From Alnus glutinosa (Eukaryota; Streptophyta; Magnoliopsida; Fagales; Betulaceae): a DNA stretch of 64,000 bases. The stretch is taken from positions 32,305,261-32,369,260 of the forward strand of contig NC_084889.1 in the NCBI RefSeq assembly GCF_958979055.1. The letters run 5' to 3'. The notes below the pieces were generated by a model. The model was not told the origin of the DNA. It was given only the letters and a program-made list of their open reading frames with translations, and searched no databases. Both the position numbers and the translations under genes were made by a program. Below are positions 36,620 through 49,179 of the stretch, piece after piece (the stretch's first letter is position 1; each line of letters begins with the position of its first letter).

Positions 36620-37876
36620 TGAGGATACCATTTTAAAATCGAATGTTAGTTTAATGAGTTTTTTTTTCATAATTTTCTATTTAAAATAAATAACTTGAAA
36701 AAAGAAATGTATTGGACTCAACTCAAGCACAACCCTATCAGAATCCTTTCTCTCTTTTTTTCTTTTTTTTTTTCCAAGGTAATATTAGACCCATTTATAC
36801 ATGTGGCTATCACTCACAAGAAGGACAGTAAGCTTTGTCAAAAAAAAACAAAAAAAACAAAAAAAACTTCTCCTTTTTTTTTTTTTTTTTAAAGTTTTCG
36901 GCCCTTGCAAAAAGACAATAAGATTAAAAAGCAAAGCGAAAAACAGGGAGATTTTCCCCATACAACTTGGTCTCATCATTACAAAATCATCTTTTGCCTT
37001 AAAAGTTAAAGCCTTTTATTTTTCATTTTCCCTTTTATTTATTTATTTATTTATTTTATGTCAGGAAGTCATAAAAATACAGCTGCCTTTTATTTTACAG
37101 TGCGGGTTGGTGGCCCAAAAAAAAGTAGGACTACTCGGTATTTGGTAATGGCTTTTTGGTTGGTTCCTTTACCTCTCCCTCTCTTTGCTTTTTCTTTTTT
37201 TCTTTTGATTTTTATAAGTTTTAGAACCTTAAACTGGTGGATGATAGTATGATACTTACGAGCGTTGCTCGAGGTACTACACTCTTTACTATGAAACTTT
37301 ATTTATGATTTTTAATTTTTTATTATTTTTGAAATAAGGTATTTAAATTTTAAAAAATATTAATTTAAGATATCTATTTTGCAATTGTTTTTAATTTCAA
37401 CAATTCGTTAGAATTTTCTTTTAAATCGTATCAAAATTCTCAAAATAACCTTGTGTTTTGTTTAAAAAAAATTATAAATTATTTTCAAAGATTCAGGCAT
37501 GAGTATTTTCACAAATTCCGGTAAATTTTAACCAACGCCTAAATCCTTAAATTATTTTTTTTTCTAAAAAAATGAGGATATTTTAGAAATTTTGACAGGA
37601 TTTAATGAAAAGTTATAACAGATGGTTTAATTTTTTATTTTTTATTTTTTTAAAAAAAAATTGAAAGATGAATACCCTAAATTGACACTTTTTAAAATTT
37701 TGATACCTTATTTTAAAAATGATGAAAGATCACGGGTTATAAGTAAAGTTCTTCCAATTTTTTTTAAACTGACATATTAATTCACGTAAATCACTAAATA
37801 ATTAGATTTACCTATGTAGTATCATAAATATTTTGCTAATAATATACTGTGTGCGGGTTGAGGCCGGAGAACTAGT
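36620..37876. other. AT-rich intergenic DNA
   Basis: Many homopolymer A and T tracts; frames here are low in complexity. Nothing recognised. Confidence 0.6.
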
Positions 37877-38115
37877 GGCCTTATTTGGTAAGGGAGTGTA
37901 AGTTGTGAGTAGTAGTAAGAAGTGATAAATGTGATATAAAGTAAAAAGAATTTGTATAGAAAAGTGATAAAGTTTTGTATTGTAGTGAATTTTTTTATTT
38001 AAATAGTAATAAAAAATTATTGATGTGATATAAAGTTAGAATGCTTTAAAATTGATTGTTTTTTAAAAAAGTGAAGCGGGAAAAGAGAATTTTCTCTCCC
38101 TTGCCAAACAAGGCC
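37877..38115. mobile_element. hAT-type MITE with TIR GGCCTTRTTTGG
   Basis: The left end GGCCTTATTTGGTAAGGGAG matches the reverse complement of the right end, GGCCTTGTTTGGCAAGGGAG, with two differences. The interior is AT-rich. No clean TSD found. A related but worn copy may be 39698-39990. Confidence 0.65.
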
Positions 38116-39690
38116 GGTAACTTGTGTGTGCTGATCCATTAACTTGGCCCAAATGAGTGAGTGAGGTATTGTTTAGTGTGAACCCAGTCCATGTAATTGG
38201 GCTTTTATACAAGACCATGATGTCGGACAATTTAACCACAACAAAAGTAACATGTTATCCAAACCTTTTATGTTGTCTTAATATGGACTTATTTTCTGAC
38301 AACAATAGTGTTATTTCCTCTCACAAATATCTCTAAAACCATATGGATTATGCAGCCCCAAAACTAGGGTACATTTTTTCTTTAACCATTCACATTAGGT
38401 TAGTGAAAATAGGTAAAAAGTTATTTTGGCTAGTCTTATAACTAAAACATAGCCAAAAAACATTCACTTTAGCTAAGGAATTGGCTAGCTGCTACAACAA
38501 ATTTACCGAGGATTGTAGCTTTATTATGCAGGAAAAAAAAGAGATAAATTTTAAATTTAATGGTATTTTTAAAAGTCACGTAAGAGTGTGGAGAAGTATG
38601 AGTATATGTAGCATTACTGTAATTAAAATAGAAAGTGAAATGTAGGTGCTTTATAAAAGTTGGTAGATAAAATAAAAAAATGTAATTTTTTTTTAGCTAA
38701 AATTTACTGAGTTAAATGTGAATGCTCTAAAGGACATTTATTGACACGGCCAATAAAGAGTGAAACGGTGACATTATGGTGCATCGAGGGTATATTTGTT
38801 ATCTTGTTTTGGGGATTTTTTTATTTTATTTAAAAAAAAAGTATTTTTCAGTGACATAAAAGTAAAAAATTAGTTTTATATTATGTTTTAAGTTTTGAAT
38901 AATTTATTTTTATTTCAAGAAAAAAAAAAAAAAAAAGGGACAGAAATGATCTGTTTTAGGACCAAGTGCCAACACTCATCCCCCTACCTTTTGGCACATT
39001 AGTTGTAAAGCTACAGTAACTTTTCCTTTTTCCTTTTTGGTTACCAATGTAGATGTTTCCTTTTTTATTTTTTATTTTATTTTATTTTTATTATCAGTAA
39101 TAATACATGTTTGGGTAAAATGTAATTTTTTAAATATTTTTCAAATACTATTTTTCAAATATCAAGATCTACTCAGATTTTATTTAATTTTTTTTTTATA
39201 TCTCAAATTTTTTAAATCATCAAAACATAATTTCATAAAATAAATTCTTTCAATATTCGTAACAAACGGGCCATAATAACATTCATATTTATAATGTAGT
39301 GGCTTTGTACAAGATGATTCATAACCCAGCCTTGCCTTATATATGAACTTGAAGACTGAATTTTTAACCTGATTCACAGATCTGATACGTATTTTAATAT
39401 AAAATTAATAAATTAAAGTTAAAAGATCTAATCCATTTAATAAAATAAATCAAATTAAAATTAATTTATATAATTTTATATTAATATTCCGACACGTTGA
39501 GGCGAGGGTTGACATTCTGGCGAACACGTAAAACGCACTGCTGCATGGTGGCAGTGTTTGTAGTTTTAGGCGAGGAAGAGGCCCATTAGTATTTATTCAA
39601 CCAAGGTCTCTGAGAATACATAAATGTGAGTAGATAAAGTGTCAATCTCACCTGCTTTCACATTAAAAGCTCCTCTAAGCCTCTCTTACC
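38116..39690. other. Intergenic DNA
   Basis: AT-rich. Holds a half copy of the AGTAATGCTAC MITE at about 38545-38625 (ends GTAGCATTACT). No gene seen. Confidence 0.5.
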
Positions 39691-39697
39691 CTCTTTG

Positions 39698-39990
39698 GCC
39701 CCGTTTACTAACTCCCTCCCATTTCTTTTCCCTTCTCTCTCCTTATTTTTACCTTTTCTAAAAAATATCAAATTCAAAACATTTTTTTTTTTTTTACTTT
39801 TTATATCACATCAATAATTTTTTATTATTATTTAATTAAAAAAATTTACTACAATACAAATTTTTTTTCATTTTTTCATATAAATTCTTTTTACTTTATA
39901 TCACATCAATCACTTTCCATTTTCATAAAAAAAAAATTCTCAAAAAAAGAAGGGGAGGGAATTACTATCATCCCCCACCCCCCTCATATT
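39698..39990. mobile_element. MITE-like element, worn ends
   Basis: Starts GGCCCCGTTTACTAACTCCC and ends near GGGAGGGAATTACTATCATC. The interior shares TTTTTACTTTATATCACATC with the element at 37877-38115 in inverse orientation. Confidence 0.4.
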
Positions 39991-40792
39991 TATAAAGCTT
40001 TTTTGCTGTTGTTTTTAGAATGAGACTGGATTGCCTTGGGAAAAAAGAAGAAAAAAGAAGAAAAAAACAAGCCCTTTTGCTTTTCTCATACATTTATTAT
40101 TAAAATATGAGTAGTTTTTGGGGTTTAATTTATTTTTTATTTTTTCTGGGTTGAATATAACTTCATTTCCTAATTTTCCTTATGGAAGTCCCTTTGACTG
40201 TCCTCCTTTTAACAATCTATAAGGCATGGGTAATCATGGTTATTGATGACTCTCTCTCTCTCTCGTACTTCATCTTCGTTAATGAAAGTTCTAAAAGTCC
40301 GAAAATCTGGTTTGTTCAAATCCAAAAGCTTCTTCCTTTTCATCTGGGAAACGCAATAAGGTACGGATTGGTTATAAGCTGCTTTAGCTATTATTCTCTC
40401 TATCCCCCAAAGAAGAAGCTCTCTCTTAAGAACACCATGCCAGTTTGTCTTTCTTTGACATGAATATTGCACATTTTTCTTTGAGACTGGTGTCAATGTT
40501 TCTTTCAGACAGACACAAAAGCAGTACGTTGATATTTTGAAGATCTGGGTCGAAAACGATTTGATATCTTCATTTCATCAGAACTGAGACATATCTAATT
40601 CAGTTTTCTCAGCCTTTCCTTCTCCAGAGCGCTTCCTTTTGGGAAAAAAGAAAGAAAGAAAAAATTGGAACAAAAAAAAAGCTTTCCAAAGTTCTCCTTT
40701 GCTTGCGACAGACACCCACTTCGTCATTCCTGCGTGAGATAGATCTCAGTATCTCCAGCTTTCAACCCTTTCACATTCTTTATCGTTTTCTT

Positions 40793-40815
40793 CTTCTTCT
40801 TCTTCTTCTTCTTCT
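40793..40815 (+). repeat. (TTC)n and, at 40941-40966, (CT)n microsatellites
   Basis: Pyrimidine repeats typical of plant 5' leaders and first introns. Confidence 0.8.
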
Positions 40816-43070
40816 TTTTTGTTATTTTGTAATACGGTTTTTTATTTTGCAGAATGAGCTTTAATCAGAACCGTCTGATAAGAGATTCCTGATTACTCCT
40901 CCTCTTGGATTAAGTGCTGCCCAACTTTCTCTTCAGGTAACTCTCTCTCTCTCTCTCTCTCTCTCTGTCCTTTTTCTTTTTCTTCTTGGAAAAATTTATT
41001 GCTCTTTCTGTGGTGTCTGACTTTTTTCTGAGACATTCTGTCTCTTGCTGTTCTCTGTTATGATAGAGTCCCGAACCTGGATTTTGAGCTAAAAACAATC
41101 CTCTACCACTAAACTCCATTGCCAATTATGCACCTCACTCCCTCTGCCGTACACGTGGCAAATAATCACGATTAATTCAAAACCCAATTTCCCATGTTGT
41201 ACGTGGAACCCAAGTATGACAATCATATGCAATGTCATAGATTCATTATTCATAGTACAACAAATTAAAGCTTTGCCTTTCAATTCTCTGATTGACCAAA
41301 ATGCCCTCGCTTCCGTTCAATCAGAATAAGTCTTTGATGGGCATTGTTGTCAAGTACTCCTTGTAAGATTTCTTTCTTTGCAGGTAACTCTTTCTCCTTT
41401 GTGCTAAGATTTCCTTGCATGGTTGTCTTTGTCCACACAAGCAAGCAACCTGCAGAGACCCAAAAAAGGAAATTCACATCACATGTTGTAGGTTAGACCA
41501 AGACATTTCCTGTTAATATGGATACGTGAAATCCGGGGTACTTTTACCCATCCTTAACCAAATGACAAAAATATCCCCCTTTTACATGGGGGCCCATTTT
41601 AGACTGGGAAGTAGCCTGGAAAAATATTTGCCCCTAATATTTATTTATTTATTTAACAAAGACAGGGTCTCTTAATTCAAACAATAAATATAAAAGATAT
41701 ATAAGATTATTTTCTCTGAACAAAGAGCGGGCTACCCTATTCAGCTAAATGGGTCCTATAAAAACGCTTATACTTTTATTACCATACTAGCAATTCAAGA
41801 GGAGTATGTATGAGATCATTTGTCTGAACAGAGATCAGGATCGTCTTAAATTAGCTGCTTGAAATATAGAAAATTCATGCGGTAATTATAGAAGATCATT
41901 TATGAAATTTATCTTACTAAATAAAAAAATAAAAATTAAATTGTTCAACTACTTGGGTCAATAACCGGTCTCTCTCACAGGTCTGAATTTCCTAGATAAT
42001 TGTCTTTTATGGATTAGCTAGCCATGAGTTGCTTGGTCCTCGCACCCCTAGAATCCACAAACGAATGTTAGGCCAAGAAGCACTGTTGTGTGGGTGGTTG
42101 GTGGCGGTCTCGATGAGTTTAACCTCGGTCCTTGTGCCCTGTTTGGTCAGGTAGAGTCAGGCCTTAGAATTTAAACTGCTATTAAAATAATGCTTCTTTT
42201 ACTGGGTGTTAAACATTGAATTTTGAACACAAAGAAAAGGTGTCAAACAGTAATCATGTTACAAGCAGTTGATTTTCATATTAAATATATAAATCTTTGT
42301 GGCAATATATTAATGGGGGTATTTTTAGGTTGATGAAGGGTAGGCAAGGAAAGTAGTGGGAAAGTGATTGCTTGCGGAAATCTAGCTAATCTGGGCTTCT
42401 TCTGAGGCAAGGAAGGAGAAAGGAGGGGTTGAGAGAGGGAAGGCAAAACCAAAGCAATGACAGTTTCGAACCGTACAGAAATTCTTTCATTTCTTGCCAC
42501 ATTTACTTTGGGTTGGCCTCATTATGTTTAGACAGAGGCAGTCACAGCGTGGGGCAGAAGACACGCACTCAAGGCAAGGCCTCATGTCCTCAGCTTCTTC
42601 CAACACACTCTATCTAACATTTACACAAAGTCTGTTTCTTTATGATAGGACAGAAGAACCCATCAAGGGTGCTTCTCAAAGGAGAGAAGAAACGTACAAC
42701 AGCAATCCCCTGTTTCGCTGTTTTTTTTAACAAATTTATTCATGTTTATTTTGACCAATATCCACCCCCACCCACAATGTTCTTTTTCGAGTTCTGTACT
42801 GACCGATTTTTGTTTTTGTTTTTTTTTTTTTCAAAAAAAGATAACCCCACTTCTTTTTTTAATCTCATTGTCTCTCTGTAATTGTGATGCTAGGCTTTCT
42901 CTGGTGGGGAGTTGTAGCAACAGAAGCGGTGAAGCATGGGGAGGGCTGTGGCTGTCACCACATGGGAGAATGAATCGTGGTTTATTGTTGTCATGAGAAT
43001 GATTGTGAAGCAAATAGGACTTGCTCTTCTGCTCTTCCTCCTCCTCTTCTTCTGCTTTTTACCCTTTTGA

Positions 43071-43099
43071 TGATGGCGGTGGTGGTGGTGGTGGTGGTG
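43071..43099 (+). repeat. (GGT)n microsatellite
   Basis: About nine GGT units directly before the miR171-like site. Confidence 0.9.
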
Positions 43100-43121
43100 A
43101 TATTGGCGGGACGGCTCAATC
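43099..43121 (+). promoter_or_regulatory. miR171 target-mimic-like site with 3-nt central bulge
   Basis: GATATTGGCG (43099-43108), GGA (43109-43111), CGGCTCAATC (43112-43121). The two arms are perfectly complementary to nucleotides 12-21 and 2-11 of canonical plant miR171; only nucleotide 1 is unpaired. The three extra bases fall between the pairs at nucleotides 11 and 12. This is the geometry of endogenous target mimics such as IPS1 for miR399: full seed pairing plus a three-base bulge at the cleavage point. No matching opposite arm lies within about 150 bases on either side, so it does not look like a MIR171 hairpin. The surrounding frame has no GRAS-protein similarity, so it is not an SCL6/HAM coding target. 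Confidence 0.7.
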
Positions 43122-43621
43122 TCTTAATTTTATGATACAGTTTTTTTTTTTCTTCACTTACTCTTTTTCATGATGATGATCTTGTTCACAACGAAAGTTT
43201 ATGCAAAAGTTGTTTCTAATGACACTAACTTGCTCCTTCGGTTTTGCATTTGTGCCTTTCTGCATCTTGAAGAAAGAAAACTACATTTAATGCCTTGAGG
43301 AACGGAACACCAAAGAAAGAAATGAAGCAAAGCAGATAGATTTTTTATGCAGTAAAACAGTTGGTTGGTTGGTGAATGGTGAGTAAATCTCCAAAGCCTT
43401 GGAAGTTCAAACACTGTTTCATCATCTCAACATTTCCAGATTCTCTGTCAGTCTTTGCTTCTGTCTCTTTATAATATAGTTTTGTTTTCTCTTGGGAGAG
43501 ATGTGGGGTTTGATAGCTTAGCTTGGCTTGCATTCAAATCCAGTAAATCCTCTATGAAATTTCATTTCGTTTATGTATACTCATTTGAAGAAATATTATA
43601 CAAGAATTTATCCTTTTTTCA

Positions 43622-44984
43622 TTCATAATTTTGCTGCTTTGTCATGTTCGTTTAGATCTATGTTTTTGGGTTTATGTGTTTGAGGTGACAAGGCAGGAAA
43701 CATTGGGTCCAGTGGGAACAGTGTTAACACCCGGTCTAGGGCCACCCCTAGAAATATATAATTTTTTTTTTTTTGAACATTATGGATATATAAGCATGGT
43801 AGATGGAGGTTGAAAGAAAACAGAAGGAAAGACAAAGGAAAGTTGAGGCATGAGTGAGTGAATTGAAGGGAAGGGGCTGCTAGTCCATGGAAGTGTCCTA
43901 TCAATTTTTGTGGCACTGCAATGGGGGTGGGGGGCTATCGCCTGCTGCTTTTGGTTTTTGTGTGCATGTGAAAGCATGGGTTTGTTTAGGTTATCTTCGC
44001 CAGTTTTTGATATCTTTGTGGGTCCTCGAAATAATGGCAATTTCGAGGAAAGTGGGGTGGGGGAGGGGGAGAAAACAAGGATCATCAGTGTTGCCATTTG
44101 TGTTGGAATTTTAATTCATGGATTTCATTTCCCCACTTTTTTCTCTCCTTGGATTTGCAACTTCAACTGTATGGTTTTTTTTTTTTTTCAATAATTCTAA
44201 AAAATTACATTTTTATTCCACTACATGATTGATGATTCGGTCTCAAATCTCAATCAACTTGAAGTGTAATTTTTTTTTTGAATAATTTTAGAAATCACAT
44301 TTTTATTCTACTACTATATGCATGGTTGATGTCTCCGTCTCAATTAATCGTTGGATTTTTTTTGTTAAAAAAAATTAAAATTTAAAGAATGGTCGAGACT
44401 CATATGTTAGTATTACGTGGTTTTTAGGGTTACTCTTTTTTTTTTCTTTTTTCTTTTTTTTTTATATATTCAATACTGTAACTCTGCAAGTTTGAAGCTT
44501 AGGCTTTGTTTGTTAAGGCCTTTTCGTTCTTCCTTTTGTTTTTTGTTTTTTTCTCTTTATTAAAAAAAAAAAAAAGAAAAAAAAGAAAAAGAATGAACTT
44601 CCACAAAAAAGCATTACCCCTTGTCTTTGACTATGTTTGGATTGTGTCTGGTGTTTTTTTTTGGTCAAGGACTGTGGGTTCACAAGTGATCTAGCTTGGA
44701 TACCTTTGTTTGCGTGGATTTCCACATTTTCATCAAAAAATTTAATTGGAGATTTTAAATTATCTATAAGTATATTTGCAATGTGATGAATGTGATCATC
44801 CTCTTCACTGTTTCAGTTTGATGTTTTGCTCCATAGATTGATTTGGAGAATGCCCACTTTATCAAATCGAAATTATTTTCAAATATTTAAATCATATGGT
44901 ATAAAGTTTAGACATTCCAACACTTTTTCTTTTTCTTTTTTTCTTTTTAATTTGGTTTAAACCTAAAGTATTTAGATGTCTAGC
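43622..44984. other. Intergenic DNA
   Basis: No gene seen. Two related segments at about 44197-44255 and 44280-44340 (both with CACATTTTTATTC/ACATTTTTATTCC) look like a small direct duplication. Several poly-T tracts. Confidence 0.5.
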
Positions 44985-45530
44985 ATTTTTCTTTTTAATG
45001 AATCAATACTTTTCTAACCAAACACAGCCTAGCACAATCTCTCCAATAAATACGGGATACACCCCATACAAACTGGGAACAATGCAAGAACACAACAAGA
45101 GCTTACAACTCAAACAAACAAAGCAGCAAGAGAAAGCTCAAAAAAAAACCCCCCAACAACTCAAACACCTAACAGACCTATAATCTCCACATCTCTACAA
45201 GCGTCACAGAAAGAGCCTATTTTTTGACCATTCTGTTGTACATAGCTCGAGCCCTAACCTCCCATTTGATACGGCCTACGGGCAACTAGGGCCTCTTTAG
45301 ACAAAGGGGTATTACCAAAACAAAGATCATTATATTCCACAGCCTCCACACGTGATAAACAGCAGCAGCTAAACAAAGCTTGCAAAGGATAAGCTGCAGA
45401 TTCTTCCCTTTCAACTTGCAGCTCCAATCAATAAGATCATCCCAATTAATACTCACGTTAGATATCAAACACGCCCCCATCAAATTCCTCCAGATCCGAC
45501 GATAGAAACTACAAAAGAAGAAAAAGTACT
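44985..45530 (-). mobile_element. 5'-truncated LINE 3' end
   Basis: The minus strand encodes LMGACLISNVSINWDDLIDW, then LCKLCLAAAVYHVWRLWN and, after a break, KWEVRARAMYNRM. This is the C-terminal zf-RVT end of a plant L1 ORF2, followed by a 3' leader and an A-rich end at about 44985-45000. The 5' part is missing, as is usual for LINE insertions. Confidence 0.7.
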
Positions 45531-47278
45531 CTCAATAGAAGAAAAACTAAGTGACCAGGAATAATGACATTTATTGACGATGTTTAAAAGTAGGTAATAC
45601 TATATTTTATTTTAAGGGAAATATATCATTTTGGTTTGCGGGTTTATCACGTATATACGCGAATTTTCGAAGGTGTTAATTATGCTTCTTGGGTTTTGTA
45701 AATTTTTGTTATTACTACTTTCGTTAATATTCAGTAAAAAACATTAACAGTTTTTTAACCTGTGCACATGGCCTTATCACCGCCTGTAACATTGTGCCAT
45801 AAGGGGAATAATTATAATTTAGTTATAATTTAGTAATAATTATAATTTAGTTATATTTTAACCTGTGCACACGGCCAGTATTTTAATCTTCTTTTTTTTT
45901 TTTTATAACATAAGGGGAATAATTATAATTTAGTAATTAGTATATCTAATTAATATGTTAAATTACTTATCTAGCAAAGTCATGCCATGGATTTATAGGC
46001 AGTGATGTGGCCATGTGTACAAATAACAAAACAATGTACTGTCTATATTTTTTATTTTTCTTCTGCTTTTCCCTCCTATTTGCCTATCTTTTTTGTGCTC
46101 AGGCTGTCAGCAAATTTGGAGCATATATCTTTTATGTAACGAAAGCCATACTTCATTTGCATGAAAGGAAATATAAAAAAAAGAAAACATATCTTCATCT
46201 CCCGAGTGAAGTATAACCCTAACTGGTGATATTAGCCAGTTAAGGTAACCAATGTAGCTTGTCTTCTCCAATTGTAATTCTCGAAATTTTCACATATCTT
46301 TAGCTACTGATACAAAGTAGGCTTACCAAAAATATGAAAAAAAGAAAAGAAAAGAAAAGTCAGGCCAAACAAGGAGATAAAAACAAGAGAAGAGGAATAA
46401 TGAAGAAAAAGAAAACATCTGATATAAAAAAAGGTGTCTTTAGCTTGTTGGAAAGCCATACATTGCATACAAGAAGACATGTTTCCATAATAGTGTAGGC
46501 TGCAGAGCACCAATAATAAAAAGAAGGAAATTACATCCACTCCCACACTTGCCATCACAGATGAGTGAAATCAAATCTTAAGCTGATATTCTTCTGCATC
46601 AAAAAAGAACATGTCTTTAGGGTCCCATGGATTTAGATTCGATGAACCGTTTCTTTTCTTTTTCTTTTTGGTTCTGCAGAATATGCATGCATCTCTCTCT
46701 GAAAAGGGAGAGTAGCAGCTAACTCTAGCAGGATTAGAGTGCCTCAACATCATTGATGTTGCAGACAGTGTTCAATGTTATATTTGGGCCTACGGGCCGG
46801 CAAGCCCACGTAACCAAAATGTTGACTCACTAACCCGAGTTCATCCAATAGTTGAAATACACCTTCTCTCTCACACCACTTCCACGCCATATGGCTATTT
46901 TCGTGACACTAGAACTATTTTTATAACCAATCCACGTGCTCTGAACCTCAAGCATAGGGCTCGCTATAATGTGAGTAAATGTGGGATGAACCATCCTATA
47001 AAATGGATGGTTGGGCAGGAACCGAGGTGAGTAGTCGAGAGTAGGTCATTATAATTTATAAAAGACAACCCACAATTAGGTAAAAAGGACTTTTGGTACT
47101 CTTTCGTACTCTTTCTAACTCTGTCTTATTTTTATTCTAAACTATTCTTTAAACATTTTATTGACTTAAACATTAGAGTAATCCCACACTAGTCAACACT
47201 GGCGAGCTTCTTTGCTTATTTTTCTCCTCTCTTGCAGGTGTTTCGAATTAATATTCCAACGCGAAGAAAACTATCGTA
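45531..47278. other. Intergenic DNA
   Basis: Repeated short block GGGGAATAATTATAATTTAG (about 45798 and 45912) suggests a worn small element at about 45600-45970. Nothing else recognised; small frames are low in complexity. Confidence 0.5.
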
Positions 47279-47505
47279 ACAATCACTTATCTTAAAAGCT
47301 TAAGTTGATAGAAAAAAGTAAATTTAGTCATTTAATTAATATTCTAAAATTCTCTCTTAATAGTTGAAGTCCAATACGTGAAATATTTAATTAAAATGGG
47401 AGGTGAACGATGAAGACAAGTTTTGAATCTAAGACCTTCGTTCTGATACAATATTAAATTACCGCTTATCCAAAACAGTAAATTTAATAATTTAAAGTGC
47501 ACGTT
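47279..47505 (-). repeat. TRIM remnant
   Basis: Inverse copy of the TRIM family: TTAAAAGCTTAAGTTGATAG and TTTAATTAATATTCTAAAAT on the left, and on the right CTGATACAATATTAAATTAC, a decayed primer site next to LTR sequence. Confidence 0.55.
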
Positions 47506-48061
47506 ATCAATCCCACACCATATCATCAATCATAACCAAGTAATCTGTTCCAAGTCTTTGGAAGAAAGACTTTTATAACCGTCCAACTAATCACATTTTT
47601 TGTTTGGTTAAGAAATCATCATCAGAAATTGACTTCTTGTAGTCATGGTTGCCAATGAGGCTTCCTCTTGCAACTTTTTGCCAGTTGCCCCCACACCCTC
47701 AAATGATGTCCAGGACTTTGAGACGTGGACTTTGGATGCCAAAGAGTGAAGATTAAGGAAGTGACGATTGAGGAGGTGACGATTTAGAGTTTGCTGATGA
47801 TGTCTTCGTATTTGATATTTCCATTTTACTGCTGTGAAAGCGGGTGAATAAACTTTTTTAAAACAGAACCAACCTGTTACAACAACCCATGACCAGCAAA
47901 ACTTAACCAAAGAGTATAGAATGGAATTACTATATCAGTCAATAGACTGCCACGTGGTCATCTACATGGCACCGACCACATTTATAAACCAACGTCGTAA
48001 TCTATGTGGCTTTTACCCTGTCAACTCTTAAAATATGGAATGTCACTAACAATCCACGTGA
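47506..48061. other. Intergenic DNA
   Basis: A minus-strand frame of 100 codons at 47608-47910 was inspected and matches nothing I know. No gene supported. Confidence 0.5.
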
Positions 48062-48070
48062 CATTTATTT

Positions 48071-48464
48071 GGGTTAAATACATATTTGCCCCCTGTGCTT
48101 TACGACCTTTATTTTTTGCCTCCTCAGTTTCACTTTTTATCAAATTTGGTACCTGTGGTATATGAAAAGACAGAAATGGTACTTCCATCTGATTTCCCGT
48201 CCAAAACTAACGTCCACCCACGTCATTAGGTACCTAAAAATTTAAAGCCCTGAACTTAATTCTTTACACATCGTTTCTAACAACATCCAGACAACAACAT
48301 TACAGAAAATGCCGTGGGTGGACGTTAGTTTTGGACGGGAAATCAGACGGAGGTACCATTTTCGTCTTTTCATATATCACAGGTACCAAATTTGATAAAA
48401 AGTGAAACTGAAGGGGCAAAAAATAAAGGTCGTAAAGCACATGGGATAAATATGTATTTAACCC
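48071..48464. mobile_element. MULE-type MITE, 394 bp, long TIRs
   Basis: 9-bp TSD CATTTATTT at 48062-48070 and 48465-48473. Ends GGGTTAAATACATATTTGCC and, reverse complemented, GGGTTAAATACATATTTATC; the inverted arms extend about 150 bases and include the ACGTCCACCC region. The opening GGGT-AA-TAC is reminiscent of the MULE at 24056, but the families are not proven related. Confidence 0.9.
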
Positions 48465-48473
48465 CATTTATTT

Positions 48474-49175
48474 TCATGACTGCCATGCGAGTTTATAAAG
48501 AGGATTATAATAAAAGGTATAATACCTCAAACATTTTCCTGCTTTCAATTATAGACGACATCGTTTTGAATGATTGTAATATGGCAACATCCCATTTGTT
48601 AATTTTAGATATAGCCTTAGAGTTTCTTAAGAACTGTATAGGATCTTAATCCTTTTTAGTCTAAAATTAGAAAAGCCTATTATCTCATATATTCCATTAT
48701 TTTCTACATTTTCTTCATTGTGATTATTATGATTTTCACAGCCGGTTATTGTTGGATTGAACTTGACAACGATTTTAGAAAACTTTCAAAACCATTGATT
48801 TTAAACGTCACAAAGGTTTTGAATTTGAGTGATGTTAGAGGTAGTACAACTTTTACTACAAGTATAAAATGACATGATAGTCTACGATATACTTATCTTA
48901 TTAGTCACTAACAATTAAATTGAACAATCAATTTTTTTTGGTTAATTTTTTTTTCACCAATAAATACTATCACTTAGAGAAAATGCACCATGCTGCATGT
49001 CATTAGGTGATGAGGGTAATTCTCTTTCTTGTTACTTTATGGAACATCATTATTTTGATTTTTGTTCATTTGTTAACTAACTACATGCGTTTACGTAAAT
49101 CAACGAAAGAACCAGAGCCTGGCCCTTGACAAGCAGGATGTAGAAAACTAATCCTTATGAGCAATACTATGTCCT
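48474..49175. other. Intergenic DNA
   Basis: AT-rich; no gene or clear element seen. Confidence 0.5.
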
Positions 49176-49179
49176 TATT

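Larger units (their letters stand above)
40620..43600 (+). ncRNA. Candidate spliced long non-coding transcript with miR171-mimic site
   Basis: No long frame is present, but the stretch has the look of a transcribed leader. C/T-rich tracts at 40630-40830 are followed by an acceptor (TTTATTTTGCAG, 40843-40854), a possible exon to CTTCAG at about 40936, then a GT donor and (CT)n. Another strong acceptor (GTGATGCTAG) ends at 42893. The last putative exon, from 42894, contains a (GGT)n tract and then the miR171-like site at 43099-43121. A transcript is inferred, not shown; splice sites other than the sequence signals have no support. It could instead be the 5' leader of a gene not recognised, or unexpressed. 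Confidence 0.35.

Noticed and set aside
43060..43190. MIR171 precursor or SCL6/HAM coding target at the miR171-like site
   Set aside because: No complementary arm is found within about 150 bases, and the frame reading ILAGRLNL stops soon after, with no GRAS-like sequence around it.
47608..47910. 100-codon minus-strand frame
   Set aside because: No recognised domain; internal short repeats (NRHLLNRHFLN) suggest TE debris.
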